Shown: positions 24,464 to 35,495, counted from the stretch's first letter. The stretch: 35,495 nt of DNA from an uncultured Prevotellaceae bacterium (GCA_902774795.1 CACYKA010000021.1:1-35495); one strand, 5' to 3'. Numbers and translations are program-made. Notes: generated by a model not told the origin, from the letters alone.

Positions 24464-24610
24464 TTTCTCTTAGGAGAAAAAGTTTTTACTCCCCTATAAT
24501 TTTTATGTTTCTGCACCGCGTACAGTTGTTCTTGCACCGCGTACAGTTGTTTCCGGTGCGCGTACAGTTGTTTCCGCGCTGGAAATATAAAATCTCTCTA
24601 GGAGAAAAAA
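24464..24610. repeat. Triple 21-22-bp repeat flanked by TAGGAGAAAAA copies
   Basis: TGCACCGCGTACAGTTGTT occurs at 24512-24530 and 24533-24551, and a variant GGTGCGCGTACAGTTGTT at 24555-24572 (period 21-22 bp). Near-palindromic TTTCTCTTAGGAGAAA (24464-24479) and TCTCTCTAGGAGA (24593-24605) bracket them. It could be a transcription-factor array, an untranslated stem-forming element or a small mobile repeat. Confidence 0.75.
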
Positions 24611-24696
24611 CATTTTCTCAGTAGGGTAAGAAAATAAATATGGTGTCACAATATCTTATCTGTCGAAAAATAAATCTGCATTTTTTTCTAAAAAAA

Positions 24697-24728
24697 TTTG
24701 TCAGTATCAATATTTTTACTTAATTTTG
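24697..24728 (+). promoter_or_regulatory. Promoter of the ATP synthase operon
   Basis: TTTG (24697-24700), 20 bp, then TAATTTTG (24721-24728). This matches the consensus exactly and leaves a leader of about 45-50 nt to atpD. Confidence 0.8.
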
Positions 24729-24772
24729 TAGCCGCAAATCTTTTTTGAAAGCAAAAATTAACCTAAAAATAA

Positions 24773-26293
<1,521 letters not shown>

Positions 26294-26312
26294 ATAAGAA
26301 ATCTGAAGCAGT

Positions 26313-26564
26313 ATGCTTACATTAAAGATAGTAAGTCCGGAAAAGACACACTTCAATGGCGAGGTAGAGTCTGTCAAGGTGCCTGGCATGTTAGGAGAAT
26401 TCGAGATTCTCAACAACCACGCTCCGATAGTCTCCGCGCTGCAGAAGGGTAGGGTGGAATACACTACGAAGGACGGCAAACAGCAACTCAACGTAGTAGG
26501 CGGTTTCGTGGAAGTGCTGAAGAACAATGTGAGCCTGTGCGTAGAACTATGGCAGGACACTTAG
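26313..26564 (+). CDS. atpC: F-type ATP synthase subunit epsilon (short form)
   Basis: The protein has 83 residues and corresponds to the N-terminal beta-sandwich of epsilon (LTLKIVSPEKTHFNGEVESV, PGMLGEFEILNNHAPIVSAL). The C-terminal helical hairpin, which acts as an ATPase inhibitor in E. coli and Bacillus (total about 135 residues), is missing. Short epsilons are known in Bacteroidetes. It lies 19 bp after atpD and overlaps the next small gene by 16 nt. Confidence 0.93.
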   Translation: MLTLKIVSPEKTHFNGEVESVKVPGMLGEFEILNNHAPIVSALQKGRVEYTTKDGKQQLNVVGGFVEVLKNNVSLCVELWQDT

Positions 26565-26737
26565 TTTTGATGATAGCACGAATGGTCGTGGCGCTGGTAC
26601 TCTATGCAATATGCATGTATCTGGTAAGCGACGACCCATGGAAAATGAAAGTAGTGACAATAAGTTTTCTCGTAATTTATTTCCTGATGCTTATATTCGA
26701 AACGACATACTACTACATATCTGCAAAGAAAAAATGA
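26549..26737 (+). CDS. Small two-helix membrane protein at the atpI position
   Basis: The protein has 62 residues from ATG 26549 (a GTG at 26537 is an alternative). Two hydrophobic segments (LVLMIARMVVALVLYAICMY and VVTISFLVIYFLMLIFE) are joined by SDDPWKMK, and the end is basic (SAKKK). It overlaps atpC by 16 nt and atpB by 4 nt (ATGA), so it is translated as part of the operon. In other bacteria atpI/atpZ-type assembly or Mg2+-related proteins sit before atpB. The position and size suggest an analogue, but I see no clear sequence match. Confidence 0.75.
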   Translation: MAGHLVLMIARMVVALVLYAICMYLVSDDPWKMKVVTISFLVIYFLMLIFETTYYYISAKKK

Positions 26738-27825
26738 AACATAAAAAGATAATATTCTTTCTACTGGCATCCTTTCTGATGACTCTCCCCGCTGTTGCAG
26801 CCGAGGAGGAAAGTGAGGAGGGCAAGATCTCTTTGAAGGAGATTCTGTTCGGGCACGTGCAGGATAGTTATCAGTGGCATGTCACAGACATCAACGAACA
26901 TCCTGTGGTTATCAACCTGCCCATGATCTTCTACAGCCAGAATTCAGGCTTCCACGTAATGTGCAGTTCGCAGTTCGAACACGAACCGAATGCTGACTTG
27001 CTGCGTGAGGGACCTGACGGCTTCTATATCAAGGGAGCAGAGGATGAAAAGGGTGAGATAGTAGAGATGGTGAACGGTAAGTTGGAGCCCGTATGCCTTG
27101 ATATCTCGATTACGAAGCAGGTTATGGTGCTCTTCATTGATGCCATTTTGCTCCTGATATGTATTCTCGTTCCTGCACGATGGTGTAAGAAACATAAGGT
27201 TGATGACCCTGCACCAAGGGGATTCACAGGCATGATGCACATGTTTGTCATGAGTGTTTACAACGACCTCATCAAGTCAACGCTTGGAGAAAAGGCCGAC
27301 AAGTATGCCCCCTATCTGCTGACGTGCTTCTTCTTTATCTTCTTCGCCAATCTCATGGGCGTGATGCCATTCCCGCCAGGTGGTGGTAACATTACGGGCA
27401 ATATTGCCGTAACTGCTGCATTGGCGCTGATGACATTCCTCATTACCAACTGCACAGGTAATTCCCACTATTGGAAGGAGATATTCTGGCCGGATGTGCC
27501 TACATGGCTGAAGTGCCCAGTGCCTCTTATGCCAGTCATAGAGCTCTTTGGCGTATTCATCAAGCCGATAGTCCTCATGGTCCGACTGTTTGCCAATATG
27601 CTTGCAGGACACGCCATAGCTATCTCGCTGTCGTGCATGATATTCATAATGTTCGCACTTGGCGGCTGGATGGGTAATCTGCTGGGAGGAATCATAACAC
27701 CTGTCAGCGTGGCAATGAGCATATTCATGATGTTCCTCGAACTGTTGGTATGCTACATCCAGGCAATGGTATTTACGCTGCTCAGCGCTATATATATAAA
27801 TATGTCGCACGCAACACACGAATAA
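26734..27825 (+). CDS. atpB: F-type ATP synthase subunit a
   Basis: The protein has 363 residues from ATG 26734; frames upstream to 26611 overlap the small membrane gene and are not used. A signal-like N-terminus (cleavage near AVAAEEE) and an extracytoplasmic region of about 130 residues precede five or six membrane helices. The conserved arginine of the proton path lies in FGVFIKPIVLMVRLFANMLA, followed by GHAIAISLSC. The long N-terminal domain is typical of Bacteroidetes. It forms the ion half-channels against the c ring. Confidence 0.96.
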   Translation: MKHKKIIFFLLASFLMTLPAVAAEEESEEGKISLKEILFGHVQDSYQWHVTDINEHPVVINLPMIFYSQNSGFHVMCSSQFEHEPNADLLREGPDGFYIKGAEDEKGEIVEMVNGKLEPVCLDISITKQVMVLFIDAILLLICILVPARWCKKHKVDDPAPRGFTGMMHMFVMSVYNDLIKSTLGEKADKYAPYLLTCFFFIFFANLMGVMPFPPGGGNITGNIAVTAALALMTFLITNCTGNSHYWKEIFWPDVPTWLKCPVPLMPVIELFGVFIKPIVLMVRLFANMLAGHAIAISLSCMIFIMFALGGWMGNLLGGIITPVSVAMSIFMMFLELLVCYIQAMVFTLLSAIYINMSHATHE

Positions 27826-27884
27826 GATTAAGATAAGAAAAGAAATAGTCAACAATAAATAACAACAATAATAAAAACCTTTAA

Positions 27885-28145
<261 letters not shown>

Positions 28146-28205
28146 TCCCGAAGCAGCAGAAAAGAGAAACAGTAATTTTAAATCCATAAATCTGTAATCC
28201 AGACT

Positions 28206-28703
28206 ATGTCATTAATAACGCCCGCTTTTGGTCTCTTCTTTTGGATGACTGTCGTCTTCCTCATTGTGCTTGTCATATTGAAGAAATGGGGCTTCCCCGT
28301 TATCGTCAATATGGTAAATGAGCGCAAGGAGTATATCGACAGCTCTCTGGCTAAGGCACACGAAGCAACGGAGAAGTTGGCCAATATACAAAAGGAAGGT
28401 GAGGCACTATTGCAGGAGGCTCGTGAGAAACAGGCTCAGTTACTGAAGGAAGCCAAGGAGACTCACGATGCTGTCGTGGCTAAGGCGGATGCTGATGCTC
28501 GCGAGCAGGCAAACAAACTGCTCAGCGAGGCAAAGGCACAGATAGAGAACGAGAAGGCGTCTGCTATACGTGAGATAAGAGCACAGGTGGCAGAGCTGTC
28601 CGTTCAGATAGCCGAAAAGGTGGTTCGCCAGAATCTGAGCTCCGATAAGGCTCAGATGCAGTTGATTGACAAGCTGCTGGATGAAGTCTCTGTTACGAAG
28701 TAG
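28206..28703 (+). CDS. atpF: F-type ATP synthase subunit b
   Basis: The protein has 165 residues: one N-terminal membrane helix (LFFWMTVVFLIVLVILKKWG), then a long charged helix to about residue 150 that forms the peripheral stalk with delta. A single b gene is present, so a homodimer is expected. It ends 3 bp before atpH. Confidence 0.96.
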   Translation: MSLITPAFGLFFWMTVVFLIVLVILKKWGFPVIVNMVNERKEYIDSSLAKAHEATEKLANIQKEGEALLQEAREKQAQLLKEAKETHDAVVAKADADAREQANKLLSEAKAQIENEKASAIREIRAQVAELSVQIAEKVVRQNLSSDKAQMQLIDKLLDEVSVTK

Positions 28704-28706
28704 GAT

Positions 28707-29240
28707 ATGGACATCGGTGTTGTATCAATGCGCTATGCCAGAGCACTGTTGAAGGGCTCCTTGGATGCTAAGGTCGAAGATAAGGTATATAAGGAAATGC
28801 AGACTCTCGCTGAGAGTTATGCCCAGGTACCTGAACTTCGTTCGACCGTAGACAATCCTATGATTGATAAAGCCCGGAAGTCAGAACTGCTGCTGGCTGC
28901 AGCAGGAGGGAAGGTCAGTGACATGACGCAGAACTTCATTAGGCTGATCCTTGACGAGGGTCGCGAAAAAATGACACAGTTCATGGCATATTCCTACCTC
29001 ACTCTCTATCGTCAGCAGAAGAATATCATCCGCGGAAAACTCACAACGGCCGTTCCTGTCTCCTCTGATATGGAGGCGAAAATGCAGAAAATGGTCGAGA
29101 GTAGTACTAATGGAACTGTGGAGTTCTCTACTGAGGTCGATCCGGAAATACTCGGTGGGTTCATACTCGAATATGATACCTATCGCCTTGACACCTCAGT
29201 GAAGTCACAGCTCAAGAATATTCTTAAGGAACTATCATAG
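28707..29240 (+). CDS. atpH: F-type ATP synthase subunit delta
   Basis: The protein has 177 residues. The N-terminal helical domain begins [20 protein letters not shown]. The C-terminal signature reads [20 protein letters not shown] and ...[30 protein letters not shown]. It links the top of F1 to the b stalk. Length and place are standard. Confidence 0.95.
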   Translation: MDIGVVSMRYARALLKGSLDAKVEDKVYKEMQTLAESYAQVPELRSTVDNPMIDKARKSELLLAAAGGKVSDMTQNFIRLILDEGREKMTQFMAYSYLTLYRQQKNIIRGKLTTAVPVSSDMEAKMQKMVESSTNGTVEFSTEVDPEILGGFILEYDTYRLDTSVKSQLKNILKELS

Positions 29241-29278
29241 AGTTAGAAACTCTACATTCCCCTAAAATTAAAAAACAA

Positions 29279-30865
29279 ATGTCAGATAAAATTAAACCAA
29301 GTGAAGTTTCTCAGGTGCTCCTTGATCAGCTCAAGGGCTTGTCAGCTTCAGCTAATTTAGATGAGGTAGGTACCGTCCTGACTGTCTCTGACGGTGCGGC
29401 TCGTATCTATGGTCTTCGTAATGCGGAGGCAAGTGAATTGCTGGAGTTTGAAAATGGCACGATGGCTATTGTGATGAACCTTGAGGAGGACAACGTAGGT
29501 TGTGTCCTGTTAGGTCCTACCAGCGGCATCAAGGAAGGCCAGACGGTAAAGCGTACTAAACGTATCGCTTCCATCCGTGTCAACGACAATATGCTCGGAC
29601 GTGTTATCAACCCTCTCGGACAGGCTATTGACGGATTAGGCGAGATAGACCTTTCTAACTCATTCGAAATGCCTCTTGACCGTAAGGCTCCAGGTGTGAT
29701 ATACCGTCAGCCGGTGAAGGAACCGTTGCAGACTGGTCTTAAGGCCGTTGACTCAATGATTCCTATCGGACGCGGTCAGCGTGAGCTCATCATTGGCGAC
29801 CGTCAGACGGGTAAGACAGCTATTGCTGTTGATACTATTATTAACCAGAAGTCTTTCTATGAGGCAGGAAAGCCTGTATATTGTATTTATGTCGCAATCG
29901 GTCAGAAGGCAAGTACTGTCGCTGCTCTTGTACAGAATCTGAAAGAGCATGGCGCATTGCCTTATACCATCATCGTTTCTGCTACGGCTGCCGATCCTGC
30001 TGCTATGCAGTATTATGCACCGTTCGCCGGAGCTGCGATTGGTGAGTATTTCCGCGATCGTGGTGAGCATGCACTCGTAATATATGATGACCTGTCCAAG
30101 CAGGCTGTTGCATATCGTGAGGTGTCTCTTATCTTGCGTCGTCCTTCTGGTCGTGAGGCATATCCGGGTGATGTCTTCTATCTCCACTCACGTCTCCTTG
30201 AGCGTGCTGCCAAGATTAACGAGCAGCAGGAAGTGGCTGAGCAGATGAATGACCTGCCAGAATGCCTTAAAGGCAAAGTGAAAGCCGGAGGCTCTCTGAC
30301 TGCATTGCCTATCATCGAGACACAGGCAGGTGACGTTTCTGCTTATATTCCGACGAATGTGATATCTATCACGGACGGACAGATTTATCTTGAACAAAAC
30401 CTGTTCAACCAAGGTTTCCGTCCTGCTATCAACGTAGGTATTTCCGTGTCACGTGTCGGTGGCTCGGCTCAGATTAAGTCCATGAAGAAGGTTGCCGGTA
30501 CCCTGAAGATTGACCAGGCACAGTATCGTGAGCTTGAGAGTTTCTCTAAGTTCTCTTCTGATTTGGATGCCGTCACAGCTATGACGCTTGACCGTGGACG
30601 TAAGAATAATCAGTTGCTCATTCAGCCACAGTACTCTCCTATGCCTGTGGGCGAACAGATTGCAATCCTCTATTGTGGTACAAAGGGACTGATGGCGTCA
30701 GTGCCCGTGGGGAATGTGCGTAAATGTCAGGATCAGTTCCTTGACATGATGCGTGCAAAGCATCAGGATGTCATTGACTTGCTCGGCTCGGGCACTATTG
30801 ATGACAACGCCACAAAGGTGATAGAAGACACTATGGCAGATGTCTGTAGCTCCCTTAATGCATAA
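29279..30865 (+). CDS. atpA: F-type ATP synthase subunit alpha
   Basis: The protein has 528 residues. Walker A is GDRQTGKT (173-180), with [10 protein letters not shown] and the alpha signature [17 protein letters not shown]. This is the non-catalytic nucleotide-binding subunit alternating with beta in F1. It is slightly longer than E. coli alpha (513). It ends 3 bp before atpG. Confidence 0.98.
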   Translation: MSDKIKPSEVSQVLLDQLKGLSASANLDEVGTVLTVSDGAARIYGLRNAEASELLEFENGTMAIVMNLEEDNVGCVLLGPTSGIKEGQTVKRTKRIASIRVNDNMLGRVINPLGQAIDGLGEIDLSNSFEMPLDRKAPGVIYRQPVKEPLQTGLKAVDSMIPIGRGQRELIIGDRQTGKTAIAVDTIINQKSFYEAGKPVYCIYVAIGQKASTVAALVQNLKEHGALPYTIIVSATAADPAAMQYYAPFAGAAIGEYFRDRGEHALVIYDDLSKQAVAYREVSLILRRPSGREAYPGDVFYLHSRLLERAAKINEQQEVAEQMNDLPECLKGKVKAGGSLTALPIIETQAGDVSAYIPTNVISITDGQIYLEQNLFNQGFRPAINVGISVSRVGGSAQIKSMKKVAGTLKIDQAQYRELESFSKFSSDLDAVTAMTLDRGRKNNQLLIQPQYSPMPVGEQIAILYCGTKGLMASVPVGNVRKCQDQFLDMMRAKHQDVIDLLGSGTIDDNATKVIEDTMADVCSSLNA

Positions 30866-30868
30866 CAG

Positions 30869-31834
30869 ATGGCAAGCTTAAAAGAAATAAAAACACGCAT
30901 TGGTTCCGTTCAGAACACCCGTAAGATTACGAGTGCGATGAAGATGGTGGCATCAAGCAAACTGCATCATGCACAGGTGATGATAGAGAATATGCTCCCC
31001 TATGAAAATATGTTGGAGAGTATTCTGAAAACATTCCTTGCCGCAGATATTGATGCTCGTGGTGTCATCACCGAAGAACGGGAAGTTAAGAAAGTCGCTT
31101 TGCTTGTTTTCTCGTCAAACTCCAGTATGTGCGGAGGATTCAACTCTAACATTGTCAGGCGCATGACTCACCTCGTAGAGGAGTATAAGGCCAAAGGCAT
31201 TGACGTGGAGGTCTATCCTATCGGCAGAAAGGTCTATGAGAAAACTGTAAAACTGGGCTATCCTGTCTGTGGTAATTTCAATGCCCTTGCAGACAAGCCG
31301 AATGCAGGAGAATGCACCCGCATCGGAGAAGAACTGGCACAGAAGTATGTCAATGGCGAAATAGACCGTGTAGAACTTGTATATCATCATTTCAAGAGTG
31401 CCGGCTCGCAGATACTGACTGTCAAGAGACTCTATCCTATTGATATTGAGGAGGCTATGAATTATGACCATACCCGAGACCTCAAACATCAGTATGTGAC
31501 GGAGGAAGCTGCCATCTACCTTGAGAAACAGGGTGGGCATCATGCTCTGCAGGGTACATCGTCTAATTCGCAGGCAAAGAAACTGAACGACAACTTCATT
31601 GTGGAGCCTGATATGGAAACCGTACTTTATACGCTCATACCCCGATATGTCAATCTTATGATTTATACAGCATTGCTTGACAGTAATGCCTCGGAGCATG
31701 CAGCGCGTATGGTGGCCATGCAGACAGCTACAGATAATGCAGACGAGTTGTTGTATGAACTGAACCTCCAGTATAATAAGGGACGTCAGCAGGCTATTAC
31801 AAATGAGTTGCTCGATATGCAAGGAGCTGGATAA
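30869..31834 (+). CDS. atpG: F-type ATP synthase subunit gamma
   Basis: The protein has 321 residues. The N-terminal coiled-coil helix is SLKEIKTRIGSVQNTRKITS, and the C-terminal helix includes SEHAARMVAMQTATDNADEL. This is the rotating central stalk. It is about 35 residues longer than E. coli gamma because of extra sequence in the central domain (about 205-240, EKQGGHHALQGTSSNSQAKK), as in other Bacteroidetes. It is the last gene of the operon. Confidence 0.96.
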   Translation: MASLKEIKTRIGSVQNTRKITSAMKMVASSKLHHAQVMIENMLPYENMLESILKTFLAADIDARGVITEEREVKKVALLVFSSNSSMCGGFNSNIVRRMTHLVEEYKAKGIDVEVYPIGRKVYEKTVKLGYPVCGNFNALADKPNAGECTRIGEELAQKYVNGEIDRVELVYHHFKSAGSQILTVKRLYPIDIEEAMNYDHTRDLKHQYVTEEAAIYLEKQGGHHALQGTSSNSQAKKLNDNFIVEPDMETVLYTLIPRYVNLMIYTALLDSNASEHAARMVAMQTATDNADELLYELNLQYNKGRQQAITNELLDMQGAG

Positions 31835-31864
31835 TAACGAAAAAAATTCAGTTGTAATAAGAAG

Positions 31865-31903
31865 AGTTGTCACCATTCGAAAGAAAAAGTGACAACTTTT
31901 TTT
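31865..31903 (+). terminator. Terminator of the ATP synthase operon
   Basis: GTTGTCAC (31866-31873) pairs with GTGACAAC (31889-31896), followed by seven Ts. It is a clear intrinsic terminator about 30 bp after atpG. Confidence 0.9.
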
Positions 31904-31910
31904 GTATTTT

Positions 31911-31942
31911 TTTGGTGGTTTGCAATTTTTTTTTTAACTTTG
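31911..31942 (+). promoter_or_regulatory. lepA promoter
   Basis: TTTG (31911-31914), 20 bp, then TAACTTTG (31935-31942), followed by CA. It sits directly after the atp terminator, and transcription would start about 15 nt before lepA. Confidence 0.75.
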
Positions 31943-31962
31943 CAACCTAAAGCATATACTGC

Positions 31963-33732
31963 ATGAATAATATACGTAATTTCTGTATCATAGCCCATAT
32001 AGACCATGGGAAAAGTACTCTGGCAGACCGTCTTCTGGAGTACACTAAGACTATAGAGGTTACTCAGGGCCAGATGCTTGATGACATGGATTTGGAGCAG
32101 GAGCGTGGCATTACCATCAAGTCCCATGCCATACAAATGCAGTATGAAGGCTATATGCTGAATCTTATTGATACTCCGGGGCATGTAGATTTCTCCTACG
32201 AGGTGTCACGCAGTATTGCTGCATGTGAAGGTGCAATACTCGTTGTTGATGCAACTCAGGGTGTGCAGGCACAGACTATCTCCAATCTTTACATGGCTAT
32301 AGAACATGATTTGGAGATTATCCCTGTTATCAATAAGATAGATATGCCCGCAGCAATGCCTGATGAAGTTGAGGATGAGATAATCGAGCTGCTCGGATGC
32401 AAGCGTGAGGAAATAATACGCGCTTCGGGCAGGACTGGCGAAGGAGTCGAAGAAATACTGAAAGCTGTCGTAGAGCGTATCCCTGCACCGCATGGTGACC
32501 CGAAACAGCCTCTGCAGGCTCTGATATTCGATAGTGTCTTCAACAGTTTCAGAGGTATTATTGCATACTTTAAAATCCAGAATGGTACAATCCGAAAGGG
32601 CGACAAGGTGAAGTTCTTCAGTACCGGAATGGAGTATGTTGCTGATGAAGTCGGTGTACTGAAAATGGATATGGTTCCACGACAGGAACTTGGTACCGGC
32701 GAGGTGGGATATATCATCTCTGGCATTAAGGATGCCAAGGAAGTTAAGGTCGGTGATACAATAACACATGTTGCTCGCCCATGTGACAAAGCCATTGAGG
32801 GTTTCCAGGAGGTAAAGCCTATGGTGTTCGCCGGCGTCTATCCCATTGATCCTGCTGATTATGAGAATCTCCGTGCATCATTGGAGAAATTGCAGCTTAA
32901 CGACGCGTCTCTGTCTTTCCAGCCCGAATCGTCAGTGGCGTTGGGCTTCGGATTCAGATGCGGCTTCCTGGGACTGCTTCACATGGAGATAATCCAGGAA
33001 CGTCTTGACCGTGAGTTTAATATGGATGTCATAACTACCGTCCCGAATGTGTCGTACATGGTATATGACAAACAGGGAGAGTCGAAGGAGGTACACAATC
33101 CTTCTGGTCTGCCTGATGCCACAATGATTGACCATATTGACGAGCCATATATCAAGGCGACGATTATCACGGATGCCAACTATATCGGCGGCATCATGAA
33201 ACTGTGTCTTGACAAGCGTGGCGAACTCATAAAGCAGGAGTATGTGTCAGGAAATCGCGTGGAACTGCATTTCTACATCCCTCTGGGTGAAATCGTCATC
33301 GACTTCTATGATAAGCTAAAGAGTATCTCCAAGGGATATGCCTCTTTCGATTATCACATTGATTCTTTCAGACCGTCCAAGCTTGCAAAACTGGATATAT
33401 TGCTCAATGGCGAGCCTGTAGATGCTCTTTCTACTTTGACACATAACGACAATGCTGTGACTTTCGGCAGGCGAATGTGTGAGAAACTGAAGGAGCTGAT
33501 ACCACGTCAGCAGTTTGACATAGCTATACAGGCCGCTATTGGCTCAAAGATAATTGCGCGCGAGACAATCAAGTGTGTGCGCAAGGATGTTACGGCGAAG
33601 TGCTATGGAGGCGACGTGAGCCGTAAGAGGAAGCTGCTCGAAAAGCAGAAAAGAGGAAAGAAACGCATGAAACAAATAGGTAATGTAGAAGTACCACAGA
33701 AAGCTTTTTTGGCAGTATTGAAACTAGACTAA
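31963..33732 (+). CDS. lepA: Elongation factor 4 (LepA) GTPase
   Basis: The protein has 589 residues. The G domain has AHIDHGKST (G1), DTPGHVDF (G3) and NKID (G4). The LepA-type C-terminal domain ends [24 protein letters not shown], as in nearly all members. LepA is a ribosome-associated translational GTPase proposed to back-translocate or help initiation and 30S assembly under stress. It has its own promoter and is followed 27 bp later by the Crp/Fnr-type gene. Confidence 0.98.
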   Translation: MNNIRNFCIIAHIDHGKSTLADRLLEYTKTIEVTQGQMLDDMDLEQERGITIKSHAIQMQYEGYMLNLIDTPGHVDFSYEVSRSIAACEGAILVVDATQGVQAQTISNLYMAIEHDLEIIPVINKIDMPAAMPDEVEDEIIELLGCKREEIIRASGRTGEGVEEILKAVVERIPAPHGDPKQPLQALIFDSVFNSFRGIIAYFKIQNGTIRKGDKVKFFSTGMEYVADEVGVLKMDMVPRQELGTGEVGYIISGIKDAKEVKVGDTITHVARPCDKAIEGFQEVKPMVFAGVYPIDPADYENLRASLEKLQLNDASLSFQPESSVALGFGFRCGFLGLLHMEIIQERLDREFNMDVITTVPNVSYMVYDKQGESKEVHNPSGLPDATMIDHIDEPYIKATIITDANYIGGIMKLCLDKRGELIKQEYVSGNRVELHFYIPLGEIVIDFYDKLKSISKGYASFDYHIDSFRPSKLAKLDILLNGEPVDALSTLTHNDNAVTFGRRMCEKLKELIPRQQFDIAIQAAIGSKIIARETIKCVRKDVTAKCYGGDVSRKRKLLEKQKRGKKRMKQIGNVEVPQKAFLAVLKLD

Positions 33733-33759
33733 GACAACCCACCTAAACCTACCTTGAAA

Positions 33760-34377
33760 ATGAGAGAAAATTTTAGATCTATCAACGTCACGATCAGAGA
33801 CATCGCACGCGAGCTGGCTCGCCGTTTCAGCACAATGACACATGGTGAGATAGATGTTCTTGAGAGCATCATCATCCCCATGAGGTTCAGGAAGGGCGAG
33901 CAATTGCTGAAACTGGGTGAAATTAGTAAGTACATCTTCTATCTTCATCAGGGTCTGACGCGTCAGTATTACGTAAAGAACAATAAGGAGATGACCTCCC
34001 GTCTTTGCATTGACGGAGATGTCGTGATGAGTGTGGAGAGCCTTTTCCGCGATAAGGGCAGTAACGAGGTAATCGAAGCCCTTGAGATGTGTGTTGTATT
34101 CGCACTTCCTAAGCGCAGACTGGAGGAGATTGCCCTTCACAATCAGAATATCCAGATTCTCTATCGTAAGATTCTCGAAGAGGCTCTTATCGAACAGCAG
34201 TCTCATGCTGACCTGGTTCGTTTTGAGTCAGCAGCCGACAGGTATAAGCGCATCTGCAAGGAAATGCCGCAGGTGGTGCTCCGTGCTCCGTTGGTTTTTG
34301 TAGCAAGTTATCTTGAAATGACCCCTGAGACACTATCGCGTGTGAGGTCGTCAACATCAACTGAACCGCTTCCGTGA
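33760..34377 (+). CDS. Crp/Fnr-family transcriptional regulator
   Basis: The protein has 205 residues from ATG 33760 (a TTG at 33754 is possible). The N-terminal cyclic-nucleotide-binding-like beta barrel runs to about residue 120 (FRKGEQLLKLGEISKYIFYL, GLTRQYYV, GDVVMS). A dimer helix and a short helix-turn-helix near the C-terminus (APLVFVASYLEMTPETLSRV) follow. The cAMP-contacting Glu/Arg pair of E. coli CRP is not evident, and there are no Fnr-type Fe-S cysteines, so the ligand is unknown. It sits between lepA and queA and overlaps queA by 4 nt. Confidence 0.85.
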   Translation: MRENFRSINVTIRDIARELARRFSTMTHGEIDVLESIIIPMRFRKGEQLLKLGEISKYIFYLHQGLTRQYYVKNNKEMTSRLCIDGDVVMSVESLFRDKGSNEVIEALEMCVVFALPKRRLEEIALHNQNIQILYRKILEEALIEQQSHADLVRFESAADRYKRICKEMPQVVLRAPLVFVASYLEMTPETLSRVRSSTSTEPLP

Positions 34378-35495
34378 CAGATATACACATAAAAGATTTT
34401 TCATACGAGTTACCGGATGACCGTATAGCAAAGTATCCGCTTGCCGAGCGGGATACGAGTAAACTCCTTGTATATAATAAGGGTAATATTTCTCACGATA
34501 TCTTTCGTAATCTGACAGCGTACCTGCCCCAAGGTGCGCTGATGGTATATAATAATACCAGGGTCATCCAGGCCCGTCTGTTCTTCCAAAAAGAGTCAGG
34601 AGCCCGCATCGAAGTGTTCCTGCTGGAGCCTCATGCTCCCCGTGACTATGAGCAGATTTTTCAGGCACACGGGGTGTGTGAGTGGAAGTGCCTCGTGGGA
34701 AACAGCAAGAAGTGGAAGACGGGGGCGCTGCGCCTTTGCACCGCTTCTGAAAACGATGATATAGACCTGCAGGTAGAGCGTGTCGATGACTCCGTATGCC
34801 GCTTTTTGTGGAAGGGCGACATGTCGTTTGCCGAATTGCTCGAAAGGGTAGGGGAGTTGCCCATACCGCCATACCTCAACCGCCATTCTGAGCCTAACGA
34901 CAAGATAACCTACCAGACCGTCTATGCTCGCATCAAGGGCAGTGTGGCTGCTCCTACTGCCGGATTGCATTTCACCGACCGTGTGCTTCATGACATCGAC
35001 GCCCTCGGAATAGAGCGCGAAGAGGTGACGCTTCATGTCGGAGCGGGCACTTTCAAGCCCGTCAAGAGTGAGACGATAAGCGGCCATGAGATGCATAGTG
35101 AGTTTATCAGCGTAAAGCGTTCCACTATCGAGCGTCTTATCGCCCACGGAGGTCGTGCGGTGGCTGTCGGAACGACGAGCGTCCGTACTCTCGAGAGCCT
35201 TTATTATCTTGGTGTCAGGGCCTATAACCATCAGCCGTTGACTGAGGTGGAGCAGTGGGAACCATACGAGACATCTCCAAGTCTGACCGCTGTTGAGGCC
35301 CTTGAGGCCCTGCTGGCGTGGATGGATGAAAACGGCCATGATGTCCTTCATACTTCTACCCGCATCATCATCGTGCCTGGATACAGCTACCACATTGTAG
35401 AGCGTCTCATTACCAATTTCCATCAGCCGCAGTCAACCCTGCTGCTGCTCGTTTCGGCACTTATCGGCAACGATTGGCACAAGGTGTACGACTAC
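34374..35495 (+). CDS. queA: tRNA ribosyltransferase-isomerase QueA (partial, runs off the window)
   Basis: The start is GTG 34374, overlapping the regulator stop (GTGA). The first 374 codons are open to the window edge. It begins TDIHIKDFSYELPDDRIAKY-PLAERDTSKLLVYN and has the family blocks YQTVYARIKGSVAAPTAGLHF, VTLHVGAGTFKPVK, GTTSVRTLES and NFHQPQSTLLLLVSAL. QueA transfers and isomerises the ribose of S-adenosylmethionine onto preQ1 in tRNA to make epoxyqueuosine. Bacteroidetes homologues are around 400 residues, so only a short C-terminal piece is missing. The opposite-strand frame 34596-35423 is a shadow. Confidence 0.95.
   Translation, partial: MTDIHIKDFSYELPDDRIAKYPLAERDTSKLLVYNKGNISHDIFRNLTAYLPQGALMVYNNTRVIQARLFFQKESGARIEVFLLEPHAPRDYEQIFQAHGVCEWKCLVGNSKKWKTGALRLCTASENDDIDLQVERVDDSVCRFLWKGDMSFAELLERVGELPIPPYLNRHSEPNDKITYQTVYARIKGSVAAPTAGLHFTDRVLHDIDALGIEREEVTLHVGAGTFKPVKSETISGHEMHSEFISVKRSTIERLIAHGGRAVAVGTTSVRTLESLYYLGVRAYNHQPLTEVEQWEPYETSPSLTAVEALEALLAWMDENGHDVLHTSTRIIIVPGYSYHIVERLITNFHQPQSTLLLLVSALIGNDWHKVYDY

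Noticed and set aside
26611-26733. Longer start for atpB at 26611
   Set aside because: It would overlap the small membrane gene by over 120 bp and put a charged stretch before an obvious signal-like N-terminus at 26734.
31115-31876. 253-aa minus-strand frame opposite atpG
   Set aside because: Shadow of a certain ATP synthase gene; no recognisable domain and it runs into the terminator.
34596-35423. 275-aa minus-strand frame opposite queA
   Set aside because: QueA signature blocks on the plus strand show which frame is real.

Overview
The window looks like a chromosomal segment of a Bacteroidales bacterium, most likely Prevotellaceae (Prevotella in the broad sense). This rests on three things. 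Five promoters match the Bacteroidetes consensus TTTG-N20-TAnnTTTG, all with exactly 20 bp between the boxes. There are marker genes of the phylum (porX, gldH, a type IX secretion sorting domain, a smalltalk-type small protein, and an ATP synthase operon in the order atpD-atpC-x-atpB-E-F-H-A-G). Most starts lack a clear Shine-Dalgarno sequence. No rRNA, tRNA, CRISPR array or intact insertion sequence was seen.

Region 1 (1-3164) is accessory DNA. It holds a truncated KilA-N fragment under a mirrored array of GGTCA pentamers, an HU-like DNA-binding protein followed by a 38-residue smalltalk-type protein, and a DUF4143-type AAA ATPase. The ATPase promoter is embedded in three dyad elements spaced exactly 40 bp apart.

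Region 2 (3165-13016, all on the minus strand) is mostly conserved housekeeping. In transcription order it reads purB, an rluB-like pseudouridine synthase with a long Arg/Tyr/Gln-rich N-terminal extension, asnS, DNA polymerase III delta prime, ricT, gldH, porX, tsaE and a voltage-gated-type potassium channel. Several junctions are coupled by ATGA or TAATG overlaps. tsaE carries an in-frame insertion of about 84 bp that looks like intergenic repeat DNA.

Region 3 (13115-22094, plus strand) is the most distinctive part: a four-gene surface-protein operon with its own promoter and terminator. It encodes a 1031-residue lipoprotein with collagen-like Gly-X-Y repeats, a small lipoprotein, a 1591-residue secreted protein with 14 tandem InlB-type B-repeats and a probable type IX sorting tail, and another lipoprotein whose start overlaps the previous gene by 65 nt. 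Two tandem paralogous outer-membrane-barrel-like proteins converge on it from the right (22099-24350).

Region 4 (24351-31903) is a 431-bp intergenic region with three 21-22-bp repeats and two divergent promoters, followed by the complete F-type ATP synthase operon. The operon includes a small two-helix membrane protein at the atpI position and ends in a strong terminator.

Region 5 (31904-35495) holds lepA with its own promoter, a Crp/Fnr-type regulator, and queA (GTG start, overlapping the regulator), which runs off the right edge.

Heptanucleotide tandem repeats (TTTCAAT, GATGTAA and CTTTAAA families) recur at gene junctions throughout regions 1 and 2.
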